Positions 1 to 12,004 of a stretch of 64,000 bases of DNA are shown in pieces. The notes below the pieces were generated by a model. It saw only the letters and a program-made list of their open reading frames with translations, had not been told where the DNA came from and did no database searches. The translations under genes were made by a program, and so were the position numbers. Position 1 is the first letter of the stretch; the number at the start of each line of letters is the position of its first letter. Source of the DNA: Kalaharituber pfeilii (Eukaryota > Ascomycota > Pezizomycetes > Pezizales > Pezizaceae); the NCBI GenBank assembly GCA_015179045.1, contig WHUZ01000093.1, positions 1 to 64,000 of the forward strand, in the 5' to 3' direction.

Positions 1-1140
1 GTTCAACTGATGTGCTGCCCCCAGTATGCAGCGTGATGTAATAAACCTATGGGCCTTCAGCCATTGTGGCATAAGGTACTCCATAGGTATCATACATCAC
101 TTACTGCATCCGATGGGCCCCTGAAACGGTAATGCTATCTCGCTGACGGTCGGATCGCTCCACGTGTAAGATGCGGTGGCCGGAACCTCCAACTCGAACG
201 CCATTTCAAACAAAGCGAGACACCGCTGGCCGGCCTAAGCCGCTGCTTGATGGCAGATGTTTTGTATTGCTCCAGCAATAAAATACAGGACCAGTCCATC
301 TTTATTTCTAAACACTCGTCTTGCGCAAAAATCCCCCGATGGCCACGTGCACTGAGGGTCCTCGCTCTCATGATACCCCAATCGATCGCAATTCTCTGGA
401 TATAGTGATCTCATATTGAAGTGGTACAGGCTGTTCCCGTACCCATGATTGCACCGGACCGGCCCAAAGACGTGGGCGTGATATATATCATGATAATTTA
501 CCGGAATCATGAGTGCAGAATTAAGCATCTATTAATAGTATCTCGTTCCAGGACTGTGAGATGCATGACGCTTCTCGGTCCGAGCTAGATATATAACAAC
601 GAGTTATTTACCTGAGGTATCGCCAAGCAGACTAACATGATCACATATTTGACGCGCATAACGTTGAATATTGTCGCTGGTTACAAGACCTGAATAGTCG
701 TTTATATCCCGTATCCGCAGTACTTCCATACACTTACTCCGTTTTTACCCTACGGTGTGCGCAAGAACCTCTACTCTTTTAACCTTATAAGTAACCGTTC
801 AAACGAGGGAAAAAAGGTCTCGAACCACTGGGTCAATAGGCCTTTATTAGACTCATCAATGATTGCTTGATTTCCTGTTAGTCACTTTTCTCACAATGCA
901 CTGCTGATCCCTAAGTGATCTTAGCTAAATACAGTATATCACATGTGAGCTACTTCTATACCGGTTAGCTCAAATAAACCTGCGGACTGTGCTCACACTC
1001 TGCCGGGATAGTCGGAACAAGATTGGGACCGTATTACCCGGACCCGGACTGAGAAATACACAGATACGATGTGATCGTCAATGCCACTGAAACAAAGCAA
1101 ATACGAGGAGAACAATCTGGATGGCCGGGAGATTAATTTC
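1..1140. other. Gene-free left edge
   Basis: I see no gene, RNA gene or repeat here. The open frames on the minus strand (135-371 and 235-528) are short, overlap each other in different frames and match no family I recognise. Confidence 0.5.
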
Positions 1141-1925
1141 CTCATTCCAGCTCAATTCTACATTGACTTTTTTTTTTTTTTCTGCTGGGTTCCTTTTTCG
1201 TAACTAGGTTAAAGTTTTTCTTTGTCTGAACTTTTCTTGACGCAATTGAGTTTTGCCACCTCAGCGTGCGGCATTTGAGTTTTTCTTTTTCTTTTTCTTT
1301 TTTTTCGTGTCCGTTCAAGCACGCGTATATAAACCCATCCCCGCCCACCCCCAATTTTTTTTTTTTTTCGCTGCAAGCATTTCGTGACCTAACCCCCACT
1401 TTTTCTCGTGGTCGGTGGAGACGAGATTGGACCACTGCGAGATGCAACCTGACTACATTACGCAGCGAGTGCTTTTTTCTCTCGTCTTATCTGATAACGA
1501 GCGGGAAAAAACTGACACAACATGGCGGCATTTCGAGAGGCGGGCACTTATCATCTCACATGGTGAAGTGGTTTGAAGACTGCTTATTGGTAATTGAATA
1601 AGTGGCCACAGAAATTGAGTATAGAGTATATAATAGAACCTACTGATGGCAACAGAGTTTAAGTTTTCTTCCACTACAGGCTGGAAGGCTAAGTGCTAGT
1701 ATTTATGGGCTGAAAGCTTAAGTCTTGCTAATTGAATGACATCTCTATGACTGAAACCAGCCTCCTGGAGAGCTGAGTGGTCACATGGTCTGTACTGTGC
1801 AGTTTTTCTCAATCTAAGTAGCTTGTTTGTAGGATTCTGGAAGGGCACAGAGGCTGCTGGCCTGAGTAAGTCAGAGCACTACTACAATGGCCCATTGTGT
1901 GGAGCAGTCCAGACTAGGCCTGGAC

Positions 1926-2110
1926 AGCGCTGCACTCCCCTCTCGCCCCTCCCCCTCCCCCCTCCCTCCCCCTCCCCCTCCCCCTCCCCCTCCCCTCCCC
2001 TCTCCCTCTCCTCGCCCCGCCCCCTCGCCCCCTCGCCCCTCGCCCCTCGCCCCTCACTCCTCGCCCCTCGCCCCTCACTCCTCGCCCCTCGCCCCCTCTC
2101 CTCCTCCATC
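1926..2110 (+). repeat. C/T-rich tandem repeat upstream of the MIZ-finger gene
   Basis: Almost pure pyrimidine on the plus strand. It starts with repeats of the type CCCCCTCC and passes into CGCCCCTCGCCCCTCACTCCT-like units of about 20 bp. It lies about 700 bp upstream of the MIZ-finger start codon, so it could belong to that promoter. Pyrimidine tracts are common in fungal promoters, but no specific binding site is claimed. The long frames across it are artefacts of low complexity. Confidence 0.7.
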
Positions 2111-2499
2111 TACTGCCCCAGCTCGCGCAATTCGGACGGGCCTCGATGCTGCGTGCAGACAAACCTCCCCTCCCAGTCCCCCTCTCCACGCCCTCGTACC
2201 CACTCTCCAATCAGCCCCTGATGGCGCCCGCACAGTAGCCCTCCTCCTGCCCGTGTCCTATCGCCGGCCACCATTGCCACGCCCTTCCTACCACGCAGCG
2301 TCCACAACTGCCGCCAACGACGCAATTCTGCAACCACCCCCGCTCGAATCTGCCCCTCAACATCTTGTTCCACCGTGCCCGAATCTGCGCTGGGAAGACA
2401 CGCTTGCTTATATAGCTGGCCCTGACAGCAGAGGCCAGGTCAGACGTGCTTGAACCCACGTCTCCCGCCAGAGTTCACATAGGGCGAACAGAGTCACAA

Positions 2500-2690
2500 A
2501 AAATAAAAAAATAAAATAAAAGAAAAAAAAAAAAGAAAAAGAAAAAGAAAAAAAAAAAAAAAAAAAAAAAAAAGGAAGAAAAAAAGAAAAAGAAAAAGAA
2601 AAGGAAAAAGAAGAAAAAAAAAAAAAAAAATCAAAGGAAAGAAAATCAAAAATAAATAAGAAATAAGAGAAATACAAAAAAAAAAAGGCA
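2500..2690. repeat. A-rich low-complexity tract
   Basis: About 190 bp of nearly uninterrupted A with scattered G, ending roughly 100 bp before the MIZ-finger start codon. The minus-strand phenylalanine-rich frames are its translation shadow. It probably lies in the 5' untranslated or core promoter region. Confidence 0.8.
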
Positions 2691-2789
2691 GTCTTATCGG
2701 CCTGAACACGCTATTCAGCTAGGTTTCTCCATTTGAGTAGGACCTCGAGTAAAGGCCTAAGCCCCCCTCCATCATAGTACTTCCCAGCC

Positions 2790-5700
2790 ATGCATCCAGC
2801 CAATGGCCCTCAACGAGCTTTGCCGGCTAAACCCCCTACTAGCAAGAAGAAAGGAGGCAAGGATGCCACCAAGAGCGCCATGACTGTTGCTGATGCTAAA
2901 ACGTATGTGGGATTCTATCCAGTTTCGATTCCAACCTTTCTCCATGCAACCACCCCGTCACACATATATCATGACTAACCCTATATACATCATGAACAGC
3001 CGGGAAATCGCCTCAACCAACAACACACTCAATGCCTTTGTCGGCAGCAAACAGCGTCCGTGGATGATGCCTTCGGGGTCTGTACCGATCATTCACCGTC
3101 CAATGCTCTCGCGAAAGCGGCCCGCTAAACAGATTGTCTCCACGCCAACACAACCAAATGCGCCAATAACACCCATTTCCCCGGATCTGAGAAACGTTGC
3201 GGGGGCTTTATCGGCCCAGCAACGCAGCTCCAAAGACACAACTACATATAAAGATACAACTACATCTAATAATGATGGTAGTGGAGATCCGGACGTAACC
3301 ATACTTCCCTCACCTGAGCCAAGCGAGGGACGACCATCTCCCGCTGCCGCGCACCTTCCTGAAGTGGAAAATGTAACCTCCGGACATACGTCACCCAGCT
3401 CAGAGACAAGAAATGTGAATGTCAAAGAGACCCCTCGTAACCAGGAGGAGAGTTCAAGTCCAAGTTTGCAGACTGAACGAAGACCTAGCGTGCAAACCGT
3501 TACACAAGGAACAGATACATTTGAACGAGAGTCAGATCACAATCAAAATGAAAATAACAGGAAGAGGCGAAGGATAGATGGAGTCCCTACAATTTCAACC
3601 GGAGTCCAAGTGACGCAGTCGACACCTTTAACACCAGTAACTAGTCCTGGCTTGCCGAATAGACCCATTCATCGGCAAAGCGTCAGCGGCGCTTCATCCA
3701 ATCTCTCAAATAGCGTACCACAAGGCACTGCGCCCGCTCAACAACTAGTTCGTGCCCATGATAACCAGGAAATTTCTATAGATGCTCGACAAATCAAGCC
3801 AATACAACAATCGATCCAGCGGCAACCCCCAACGCAGCAACAGGCTGAACCACCACAACAGGTTCAATTAAATCAGCAAGCTCAATCTCCCCAGGTCAAT
3901 ACAGTATCCCAGCAGCACTCGCAGTCAAGACAGCAGCCGGTTACAGTCGGATCCAATGCTCGAACATTCCCGCAACCTCAAACCGTCCCCTCCAACGGTC
4001 CGGTTTCTAATTTCACATATCGACGTCAGCAGCAGCAGCATCAGCAGCATCAGCAGCATCAGCAGCACCAGCAACAATACCTTCAGCAGCTTCAGCAGCA
4101 CCTTCAACAACAGCAGCAGCTTCAGCAACAGCAGCAGCTTCAGCAACAAAAGCAGCTTCAGCAACAAAAGCAGCTTCAGCAACAAAAGCAGCTTCAGCAA
4201 CAAAAGCAGCTTCAGCAACAAAAGCAGCTTCAGCGGCAACAGCAGCTTCAGCAGCTTCAGCAGCTTCAGCAGCAACAGCAGCAACAGCAGCAACAGCAGC
4301 AACAGCAGCAACAGCAGCAACAGCAATCACAGCAACAGCGGCTTCAGCAGCTTCAGCAGCCGCCAATATATAGATTAGCTGATTATTGGACTACTGTAGG
4401 AGGTTACCAGACTCTTCAGGCGGCTGAAAGGATCCGGATAGATTTTCTCCTTCAAGCATTGAGCGAAAATGACTTGAGATTTCTTGTATTACACCAGCTA
4501 TATTGTTTATCCGCCGATAGGGGTTTCCTAGAAGAAACGAAGATAATACCACCTGAATTCCTTCCAGGTTTCGAACTCTTGGGCGAGCTCCTGCCACCCA
4601 ATCGCAGCGTATCTGTGGAATTCTTGAACTTTTTCTCTAATTTTCCTGAACAGATTGTGCCTCTGATTCCACAACCATGGTTTTCAGCTCTTGTGCTTGA
4701 TCTTTGGCCATTTCTTCAACAAGGTTCCTACACTTATCCATCTATATACCAGGATTGTCTGCGCAGAGGTACATCACCATCTGCAGAGATTTTACTGGTG
4801 CCACCATTCCAATGCTCCCCTGTACTGCAGAGAGTAATATGGCGCAAGATTCGGCTCGCACTCGATGGCGGTATGGAGACACCCTCAGCTAAGGAACTTG
4901 AAAAGCAATTTGTTATTCAACAATACGAGCTCCTAAGGAACAGGGGGTATGTAGCGTCACCAAATCCATTGACAGCAAATCAGCAAAATGCGCAGGTTTT
5001 ACAGATTATAGCCAATGATAATGCACTTCGAAGTCGATTTCCATTACTGACTTTACACCCCGATGTGCACCCTACCTCGCATCTTTTACATCAATTCCCA
5101 GTGCCACAAATGCGACAGGGTCAATTGAATATTAGGCCGCAGCAGCCACGTCAAGCGACAGCTGTACTTCCGCAGGACCCGCAAAGGCGTAGTTCCATGG
5201 GCACCATCCCGACACGACAGTTGGGTCCAGAAAATGCACAGCCAATGCAGTTACAACAAATACAACTGGGGACTCAATCACAGCTGAACCGGGCTTCCAC
5301 TATGCCCGCAACTGGGCATCAGCCGCCTGTACTCGCTCAGTCTCACCTGGCAAGCACCGTGCAAACTCCCCGACTTCCGGGAAATTTCATGCAGACAACC
5401 GTTAGTCTGCCCTCGAAATTAGTCGTGACAACACCTACTGATCTCGGCAACATGCGGAACCTCATAAACACCACTGTACCAAATCCGACGGCGGCTCAGG
5501 TACGCAACCAATTGTTGAATCAGGGGGCTGTGGCCAATCAGCCGACAGTGGCTGTAGACCGGAGGCCCAACATTGCGCAGCGAACTTTATCGATAAGTAG
5601 TACTACCACGACTGGTACTGTCCCGTCATCACCGCAAGTGCCCAAATCGAAAGAACATACGGATCATTACATTTCCATTGTGGACTTCGCAGTGAGAGAC

Positions 5701-6549
5701 TGTGCGCTGCCTGATGTGCTGCCTTGTGTTTCACGAGAATTCGATATCTCCCCGGAGGTAGTAGCAAGGCTTTCTAGGTGGATTCCGCATCAATCTCTTC
5801 AGGGACGTGCAAAACGGACGGTTTCTGATAGGTCGCTCATTTTCCGAATGAGATGTGTACAGGCGGTGAAGGAAAAGGGTGATATCAACATCGACAGTAA
5901 TTGGGTTTTACGAGAGACAACATGGCCTCCGCATGCATACATACAGTTGAATCAGAAGCCTGTGATGTTGAGGAAGAAGCATATCTACGGGTCTGATTTG
6001 ATTACGGACATTAGTAACGCTATTAGGCCCGGAAAGAACCAGCTGAAAGTAGCGATGCTTCCTGAGAAGGATAAGCCTATTCAGCTGCACTCGTATTTAC
6101 TGCGGATTGAAATTCTGGAGGCACGCACGTACAATGCAATCTTGGCAATGGTTCAGGAGAATACAATTGACACCGAGACAGCAAAGGCGGTGATATTGTC
6201 ACGTCTGAAGCCGAGCCAGGACGATGAGATTATCGTGCAATCGGACGACCTGACGCTGTCGATCGTGTGCCCGTTTACCATGAAACTGATGAACATTCCT
6301 GTGCGGGGAAAGGGGTGTCTACATACGGAGTGTTTTGATTTCGATAACTATCTTACTTCTAGGCCGCGCAAGAAGGAAAAAGAACCGCCCGTTCCGGATG
6401 CTTGGAAGTGCCCAATCTGTGGTGGGGACGCGAGGCCGCAGCAGTTGGTGCAGGACGGATTTGTGAAGGAGGTGGTGGAGACGGTGAAGAAGATGGTGAA
6501 AGCCAATTCTCCCAGGCTGGAGCGGAAGAGGATGATGAGGATGATGTGA
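2790..6549 (+). CDS. MIZ/SP-RING zinc-finger protein, likely SUMO E3 ligase of the Siz/PIAS class
   Basis: Two exons, 2790-2902 and 3000-6549, give 1220 residues. The 97-bp intron starts GTATGT, has a GACTAACC branch point and ends CAG. Using the ATG at 2790 adds a basic N-terminus that joins in frame to REIASTNNTLNAFVG; the later ATGs at 2887 and following lie inside the intron. Residues about 1-375 are Ser/Thr/Pro-rich and disordered, about 380-495 are polyglutamine, and about 500-700 form a hydrophobic helical region. Residues about 1125-1185 are the MIZ/SP-RING finger, with CPFTMKLM, then CLHTECFDFDNYL, then WKCPICGG. This finger binds Ubc9-SUMO in the PIAS/Siz family, so a nuclear SUMO ligase role is inferred. 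The stop at 6547-6549 follows a probable frameshift: a coding-like tail continues in another frame to 6671. Confidence 0.85.
4026..4365 (+). repeat. CAG/CAA polyglutamine repeat in the MIZ-finger gene
   Basis: About 113 codons that are nearly all Gln, with His and Leu interruptions. A QLQQQK block of 18 bp is repeated about five times between 4138 and 4230, and a pure CAG/CAA run follows at 4270-4326. Mixed CAG and CAA codons suggest selection for the amino acid rather than only slippage, but the perfect 18-bp copies look like recent tandem duplication. The antisense Leu-, Ala- and Ser-rich frames here are shadows. Confidence 0.95.
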
Positions 6550-6671
6550 AGGAGGTAATAATCTCGAAGGACGGGACATGGAAAGTGAAGGAAGAGATTA
6601 GAATTACCAAACAGGGAACGAAGGAGGTACAGAAGGAGATTGAGGTGATCACAATTGATGACGATGATTGA
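6516..6671 (+). other. Frame-shifted C-terminal tail of the MIZ-finger gene, with a SIM-like end
   Basis: From about 6516 a second frame encodes an acidic stretch (AEEDDEDDVKEV), then a Lys/Glu/Ile alternating segment, and ends EVITIDDDD-stop at 6671. A hydrophobic V/I core followed by Asp is the form of a SUMO-interacting motif, which suits a SUMO ligase. The frame joins the main one if one base is missing between about 6498 and 6515 (AAA or CCC runs). Intron solutions ending at the CAG at 6513-6515 would need a 20-, 32- or 53-bp intron without a branch point. The 53-bp version would also remove the conserved helix after the finger. Confidence 0.6.
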
Positions 6672-8638
6672 TCGAGAATTGAGGAGAATTGGGCGGGGAA
6701 GTCATTTTTTCCTTTCATCCATTTTCTTCGTCATGCATTCGCATTCATTTGAATCCATTGAGGTCTAGGTTTCGTTTCTAATGTTTATCATAATCATTGC
6801 TTTCAAATTTTCATTGCCCCTTTTTCAATTTGCTTCCCTTTTTGCATTAGCGACGAGATGGTACAGGACCTATCAGGATGCACAAAGAAATTTTTGTTGG
6901 TGTTTTTCAGCCCTGCTCTGGTGTTTTGCTGTTTCTTATTTCTCGTTTCGTTTCGTTTTTTATTTCACCTTTTATTACGCATTATATTATTCGTTTGCTT
7001 TTTATACCAACCGCTTGCTTTTCTTTTGCCTTCGAGTTGGGGTTTGTACGTTATTTTCTTGTATTGGCTATTATTTTTTTAATTTATGTTATTTTCTTAT
7101 GTTTTTTCATTAGAAGACATATGGATCGTGAAAGACATTTCATTTTTCCAGTTTCCCTTCACTTCTTTTTCTTCTTCTTTCTTCTCCAAAACCTCTCGCT
7201 TTTGCCCTTTTTTCGGTGTTTCTGGCGTTTTTTTATTTTTTATCTTTTTTCGATTTGGACCATTCTTTTAATACATTGCAACGTTAACTTTGGGATTTTA
7301 GGTATTGTGCTTATATTGCTTATGCGTTGAGTTCTTTGCGCTTGCCATCCGATCTCATGATGGATTGATTGTGCTGTTTGTATCGTCTCTTTTTTATTTA
7401 GTATCACGGATGTGTTTAATTGATTTTGCTTTGGTTAAACCCTGGGTATGGTTGTTGGGGGCGCTGGGGGATGGGGGAATAGATAGAGGAGGAAGGAAAG
7501 GAGGAAAGCTAAGTAGAGCACATGCTTTTTTTTTAATGCTCTGAAGTAAGCAGGGGAATTGCTAGAGCGGGGGAGGGTAAACTGGGTGATGGGTGGGGAA
7601 GGAAAACGGAAAGAGGGGATTGTAGTATATATAGCCTTTTTTGTATGTAGTTGTTGTAGTTAATATGTTTGTTTTAGCTGCTTATCAAATATATATGTAA
7701 CAAAAACCTTTTTTGCCTGGGTAAGAAAAATGCTTTTTTGTTTATGAGAGGCGTGAAGGGTTCAGGAAAAAGAACATGGAATTTTTTTTTTTTTTTTTTT
7801 TTTTCCCTTCAAATACTTACTCCTCTCATATGTATATGTGCTTGGGTTATTTGCCCTCCCCCCCAACACACACACACACACACACACACTTCTCTCTTCC
7901 CCCTCTCGTATTATTTATTTATTTCTCTTTTTTTTAATTTTTTTTTTCTTTCCCGTTATTTTAGATCATTGGCACAACCTCGACCTGTGTTTTTGTTGTG
8001 CGCTTTTATATTTTCCGCGCAGCTCACGTTTGTATAAAACGCGCGTTACCCTGAACGCACAAATCCAAAAAAAAAAAAAAAATGCAAGCCCTCACATCCA
8101 GCCACTCGTCCACAAACCTAATTATTAGATAGGTAAGGCAACCAACTAGTTACATTACCTGAACTTTTTTTCCCCTACTCTGTTCTCGTGCCCAGACTCT
8201 TCCCCACTCCCTCTCCTCTCCCTCGACTTCCCCCACCAAAAAAAAGAAGTCCTAATAGATCTCGTAATTCCAAATAAAAATAAAAAAAACTTCTCTTCCT
8301 TTTTACGTTAGATGATGAAGTTAGAGTTTCGATTACCAGGATTCCCAAGGATATATACATATATATATATATATATTACATTACCGAATATAAAAAGTAA
8401 AAATAGAATTCCTATATTGTATTATAGCTTTTCAATTTGACCTAATATATATATATATATTCAAAAGTAGCTGGCTGGAACAAAGGGTGTATCGCATAAT
8501 ATACTCAACCCAGGTAACAAGAAAAAAAAAAAAAAGGGAAAAAAAAAAAAAAAAAAAAAAACCAACCAAAGCACGAGATAATAAATAACAGAACGATATA
8601 GATACAAATCACAATATAAATAGGGTCGCATCAAATCC
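6672..8638. other. Intergenic, T-rich 3' flank with simple repeats
   Basis: No gene is visible. From 6680 to 7300 the plus strand is T-rich, as expected of the 3' untranslated region of the MIZ-finger gene, and the Phe-rich frames there are artefacts. Simple sequences are a T run at 7782-7804, a CA run at 7865-7888, TA runs at 8360-8376 and 8444-8460, and A runs at 8068-8082 and 8522-8561. Confidence 0.7.
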
Positions 8639-9978
8639 TCACTCACATACAAATCCCCTCTCTGTCCTCCTTCTGCTCACCCACTCCCCCAATGGCCGCC
8701 AGAGCTCCAGTTTTCTCGCATATCCCATCGTCACTAGCCCCGATGTACTCGGGACCACATACACCCTTGCGCCCTTCCATCCATCCATCTCCTCCGCCAC
8801 CGCACCATCCCCTATAATCCTCACTTCCCCTTCCCCCTCCCCTCCTTGCCACCCCCACGTAAAGCCTTTCCCCCCTTGCACCCTCCCCTTCACCCCCCCA
8901 TTCCTCCCCTCCTTTCCCTCCCTCCTCACCCACCCCACAAACCCCTCCCACACCCCTCTCCCAACCACACACACCGCCTCTGGCCTCCACCTTGCAACCC
9001 TCTCCACCGTCCTCCCCGCTCCGGCTGCCAGCTCCTCCCTGCTCAGCTGTTCCTGGCTCCTCGTCGCGCGTTCCACGATGTTCGTGTTTCCCAGCAGATA
9101 GCGCCTCGGCAGCTGTCTATCCTGGGATGGGTGCAGCGGGCGCCCATCGGGAGTCGGCGTCAGCCCAGACTCATGAAGGAGCTTCCAAAAGCAGTTTGTG
9201 GGCGAGGCGTACGTGTGCGCGGTATAGGCTGTCAAAAGGCCCGGGTTTGTGCCGATGAAGACGCAGATGGGGCGCACAGAGAGAGAGATGATATCCTTGA
9301 GGGGGCATGGATCGGAGAGAAGGACATGGAGAGCTTCGGGGGAATTTTTGTTGGGAGAGGTAATGGGTCGGGGAAGCGAGAAGGTTGCTTTGGGGTTTCT
9401 TTGCTTGTGGTCTGGATGGAGGTATAGGTTTTGGTGGTAGTGATAGATGTAGATTTAGTGACCTTTGAGACGTCATGGTTGCGGAGGAGGGTGGTTTGGC
9501 GGGTTTGGAATTGTCGTGGTACTTGGGCCCGTATTCTCCGCTTCTTATTCAACGGAGGAGATGCCCTGGTAGATACCAATTCCGATGTTGCCCTCAGCAT
9601 TGACATATCCACAGCCGCAATTAGTCTTTCCGCCACCAACGTCTCCCGATCTCCATCTCTGTCTTCACCGTCCTCCCGCTCCTCATCCCGCAACCTCTTC
9701 CCGTCGTCTCCCTTCTCCTTATACGCAAATCTTTCCAATTTCCCACTAAACGTCAACATCTTTGCTCCTTCTCCCCGTCCCAACTCCAGCTTTGCCCCGG
9801 GAGAATGGCTACTCTCCAACACAGCAACATCATACTTCTCAGATGTATCTCCTGCCACTTGGCTTTCAGACGGCGTAGCAGTTATCACCTTCCCCTTCCT
9901 CTTCCTCTTCCTCATCCCCTTCCTCGTCTTCGGCCTCGCCTCCATACCCTTTGCCCCAATGCCTACCCTTAAGCCCAA
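8639..9978 (-). CDS. G/T(U) mismatch-specific DNA glycosylase of the TDG/Mug family, frameshifted
   Basis: The gene reads from 9978 down to 8639. The first part (9978 to about 9306) is a basic, disordered N-terminus with KKRRIR. The catalytic part (about 9300-8639) has GTNPGLLTAYTAHTYASPTN, then FWKLLHESGLTP, LPRRYLLGNTNIVER, CVVGRGVWE and finally VVPSTSGLV, the ordered motifs of the TDG/Mug family. The Asn in GTNPG is the family's catalytic position. The enzyme would remove thymine or uracil mispaired with G, the first step of base excision repair in the nucleus. The two parts are in different frames and no ATG opens the catalytic frame. One extra base in the run of five G (plus strand 9301-9305) would join them as HAPLKDII. 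A 59-bp intron starting GTCACT near 9462 also fits the frame but has a poor donor. A Gly/Glu-rich insert of about 50 residues precedes the last motif. Confidence 0.8.
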
Positions 9979-10942
9979 TTGTCAAGCAAATCCACAGCCC
10001 ACGGCAAAATCAAATTACTGGGTATCTAATTCCCCGCCAAGTTCTTTGTCTGAAATGTAAAACATCAATCTTTCATTTGTATCAGAGGGTTGAATGCACA
10101 TGCAAACTTTGATTTCCTGTGGAATCCTCTCGAAGATAGCAACTTTAGCCGCAGAGAATCTTTCTTTTCGCCACGGGCCCTTTTCGCCACGGGCCTCCCA
10201 AATCTGGCAACCCATCCCGATTCAGCAACGTCAAAACTTGACTTCTGCGCATAAACTGTATATGAACATGCAAAATGCAATAATAATGCAAGGGCAGCAT
10301 AAATCGGCCAATGAATACAGGAGAATAAACACTGCCATCAACGTGGCAAGGGAAAGTCCAGCCAGAAGAGGAAGGCCATTCACGCACCACGTGTTGTACT
10401 CCGGATCCAGAAACGAGGGTACACATTGTGCTTGTTACGCGAGTGCCACTATGGCATCCCTTTTGAATCTAAACTTTTTACAACTGTTGTTGAATTTCAT
10501 TACGTCTAGATACATGACCAGCCTAATTTTTTTCCCTCCTTTTATTACATGCCACGGTTCCGTAAACGTAAATCTTTTCCACCAAACAAGTATTTTAATG
10601 AACGAAAGAAATCTCCAGTTCAGAGCATCGAGACTCCTTATAATCTCAGACGCGTAAATAAGCTCTGTTAAAGTTACTTGAAGACATGGCTTAGAACGGG
10701 GAGAAAAGGTATGCCGAGTAAGAATTCGTTGTATTCAAGCCTTCTTAAGATGAAACACATAGAGGTGGAGTAGAGGAGGAAAATTAAGAGGACCAAAACA
10801 GCAAGGTGCAGTAAAATAAAGAGTTGATTAGAAACAAACTATCAAATTCCAACTCCCAACCTATCCTCCAAGTTCTCTAATGAATTGCCATCTCGAACAA
10901 AGCTGTTTTACGACGTCACGAAATGTTCGAAGATGAAAGCAT
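9979..10942. other. Intergenic between the TDG-like gene and Ran
   Basis: I see no recognisable gene. The overlapping frames on both strands at 10094-10657 have no family signature. The stretch should contain the promoter of the glycosylase gene and the 3' end of the Ran gene. Confidence 0.5.
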
Positions 10943-12004
10943 TTAGATATCACTGTATCGATGTTAGCGATTGGAATGAACAATAAGTGGTATATGGAAC
11001 ATACGCGTCCTCATCATCTGGTAAGGGTGCTTGGGCTGCCTCCTCCATCTCCGCCGCGTACTGTTTGACCAATTCACTGTCCACAGCGGCTTCTGGTGGC
11101 GCCAGAGCTGGGGAGGCAACAAATTCCAAAGCAGGATTTCCCGCCAACTTTCTTGCCAACCACAAGAATGGCTTCTCGAAATTGTAGTTGGACTTTGCTG
11201 AAATATCATAGTATTGAAGGTTCTTTTTCTGTTACTCGCAAGCGGCATAGTGTCAGTAACCTCTTGGCTTATTACCCAGTTGGAAGGTGATAGTACCCTG
11301 TGAAACGTAATAGTCTTTGCTTTCACTTTTCGCTCCTTGATGTCGACCTTGTTCCCGCAGAGAACAATTGGGACGTTCTCGCAAACACGGACAAGATCAC
11401 GGTGCCAGTTTGGAACGTTCTTGTATGTGATTCTTGATGTGACGTCAAACATGATGATACCGCATTGACCATTAATATAGTATCCATCCCTTAGACCACC
11501 GAATTTCTCTTGGCCCTGCATAGTAAGTGAGCATCAAGCCAAATTTGAAGTCAAGGGTGCCAAGATATGAAATACTTACAGCCGTATCCCAGACGTTGAA
11601 CTTGATTTCACCGAAGTTGGTACTCAGAAAAAAGTCAGTATCGGCGGCCATCGTTCACAAGTTAGAGACGGAACTTACTGGAAACCAAGAGGACTGGAAT
11701 GAAGAAAGTTAGAATCTATCAGCAAGACCATATAGAGTTAGAGCAAGGAGCGCTTACTGAACTTCGACTCCCAACGTAGCGATATATTTCTTCTCAAATT
11801 CACCTGTCAAGTGACGTTTGACGAAAGTTGTCTGTAAAACAAATCGTTCCCCGATTAGCTCACTTTTGTGCGAATACAAACAAGCAGATTAATCCCGTTG
11901 CGAAAGCCGTTCGAACAAGGAGGACAATCGCGCCGTACCTTTCCAGTACCACCATCACCGACGAGGACAAGCTTGAATTCAGGAATTTGTGGAACCCCAG
12001 CCAT
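10943..12004 (-). CDS. gsp1: GTP-binding nuclear protein Ran (Gsp1/Spi1)
   Basis: Seven exons: 12004-11939, 11831-11758, 11693-11679, 11622-11580, 11515-11297, 11228-11005 and 10952-10943. All phases agree and give 216 residues, the normal Ran length. Visible motifs are the P-loop GDGGTGKT, switch I with [12 protein letters not shown], switch [19 protein letters not shown], the guanine-binding [22 protein letters not shown], and the Ran-specific acidic end [11 protein letters not shown]. Ran drives nuclear transport and spindle assembly through a GTP gradient set by RCC1 and RanGAP. The third exon is only 15 nt (encoding PLGF and parts of its flanking codons) and the last carries only 10 coding nt. 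The terminal intron 11004-10953 (GTATGT...GCTAAC...ACAG) is needed: read-through would replace the acidic end with a longer unrelated tail. Confidence 0.97.

Noticed and set aside
3925..4378. Leu-, Ala- and Ser-rich frames over the polyglutamine tract
   Set aside because: Translations of the CAG/CAA repeat in other frames and on the other strand.
6463..6515. 53-bp intron at the end of the MIZ-finger gene
   Set aside because: It fits the frame, but has no branch point and would remove the conserved helix after the SP-RING. A missing base explains the data better.
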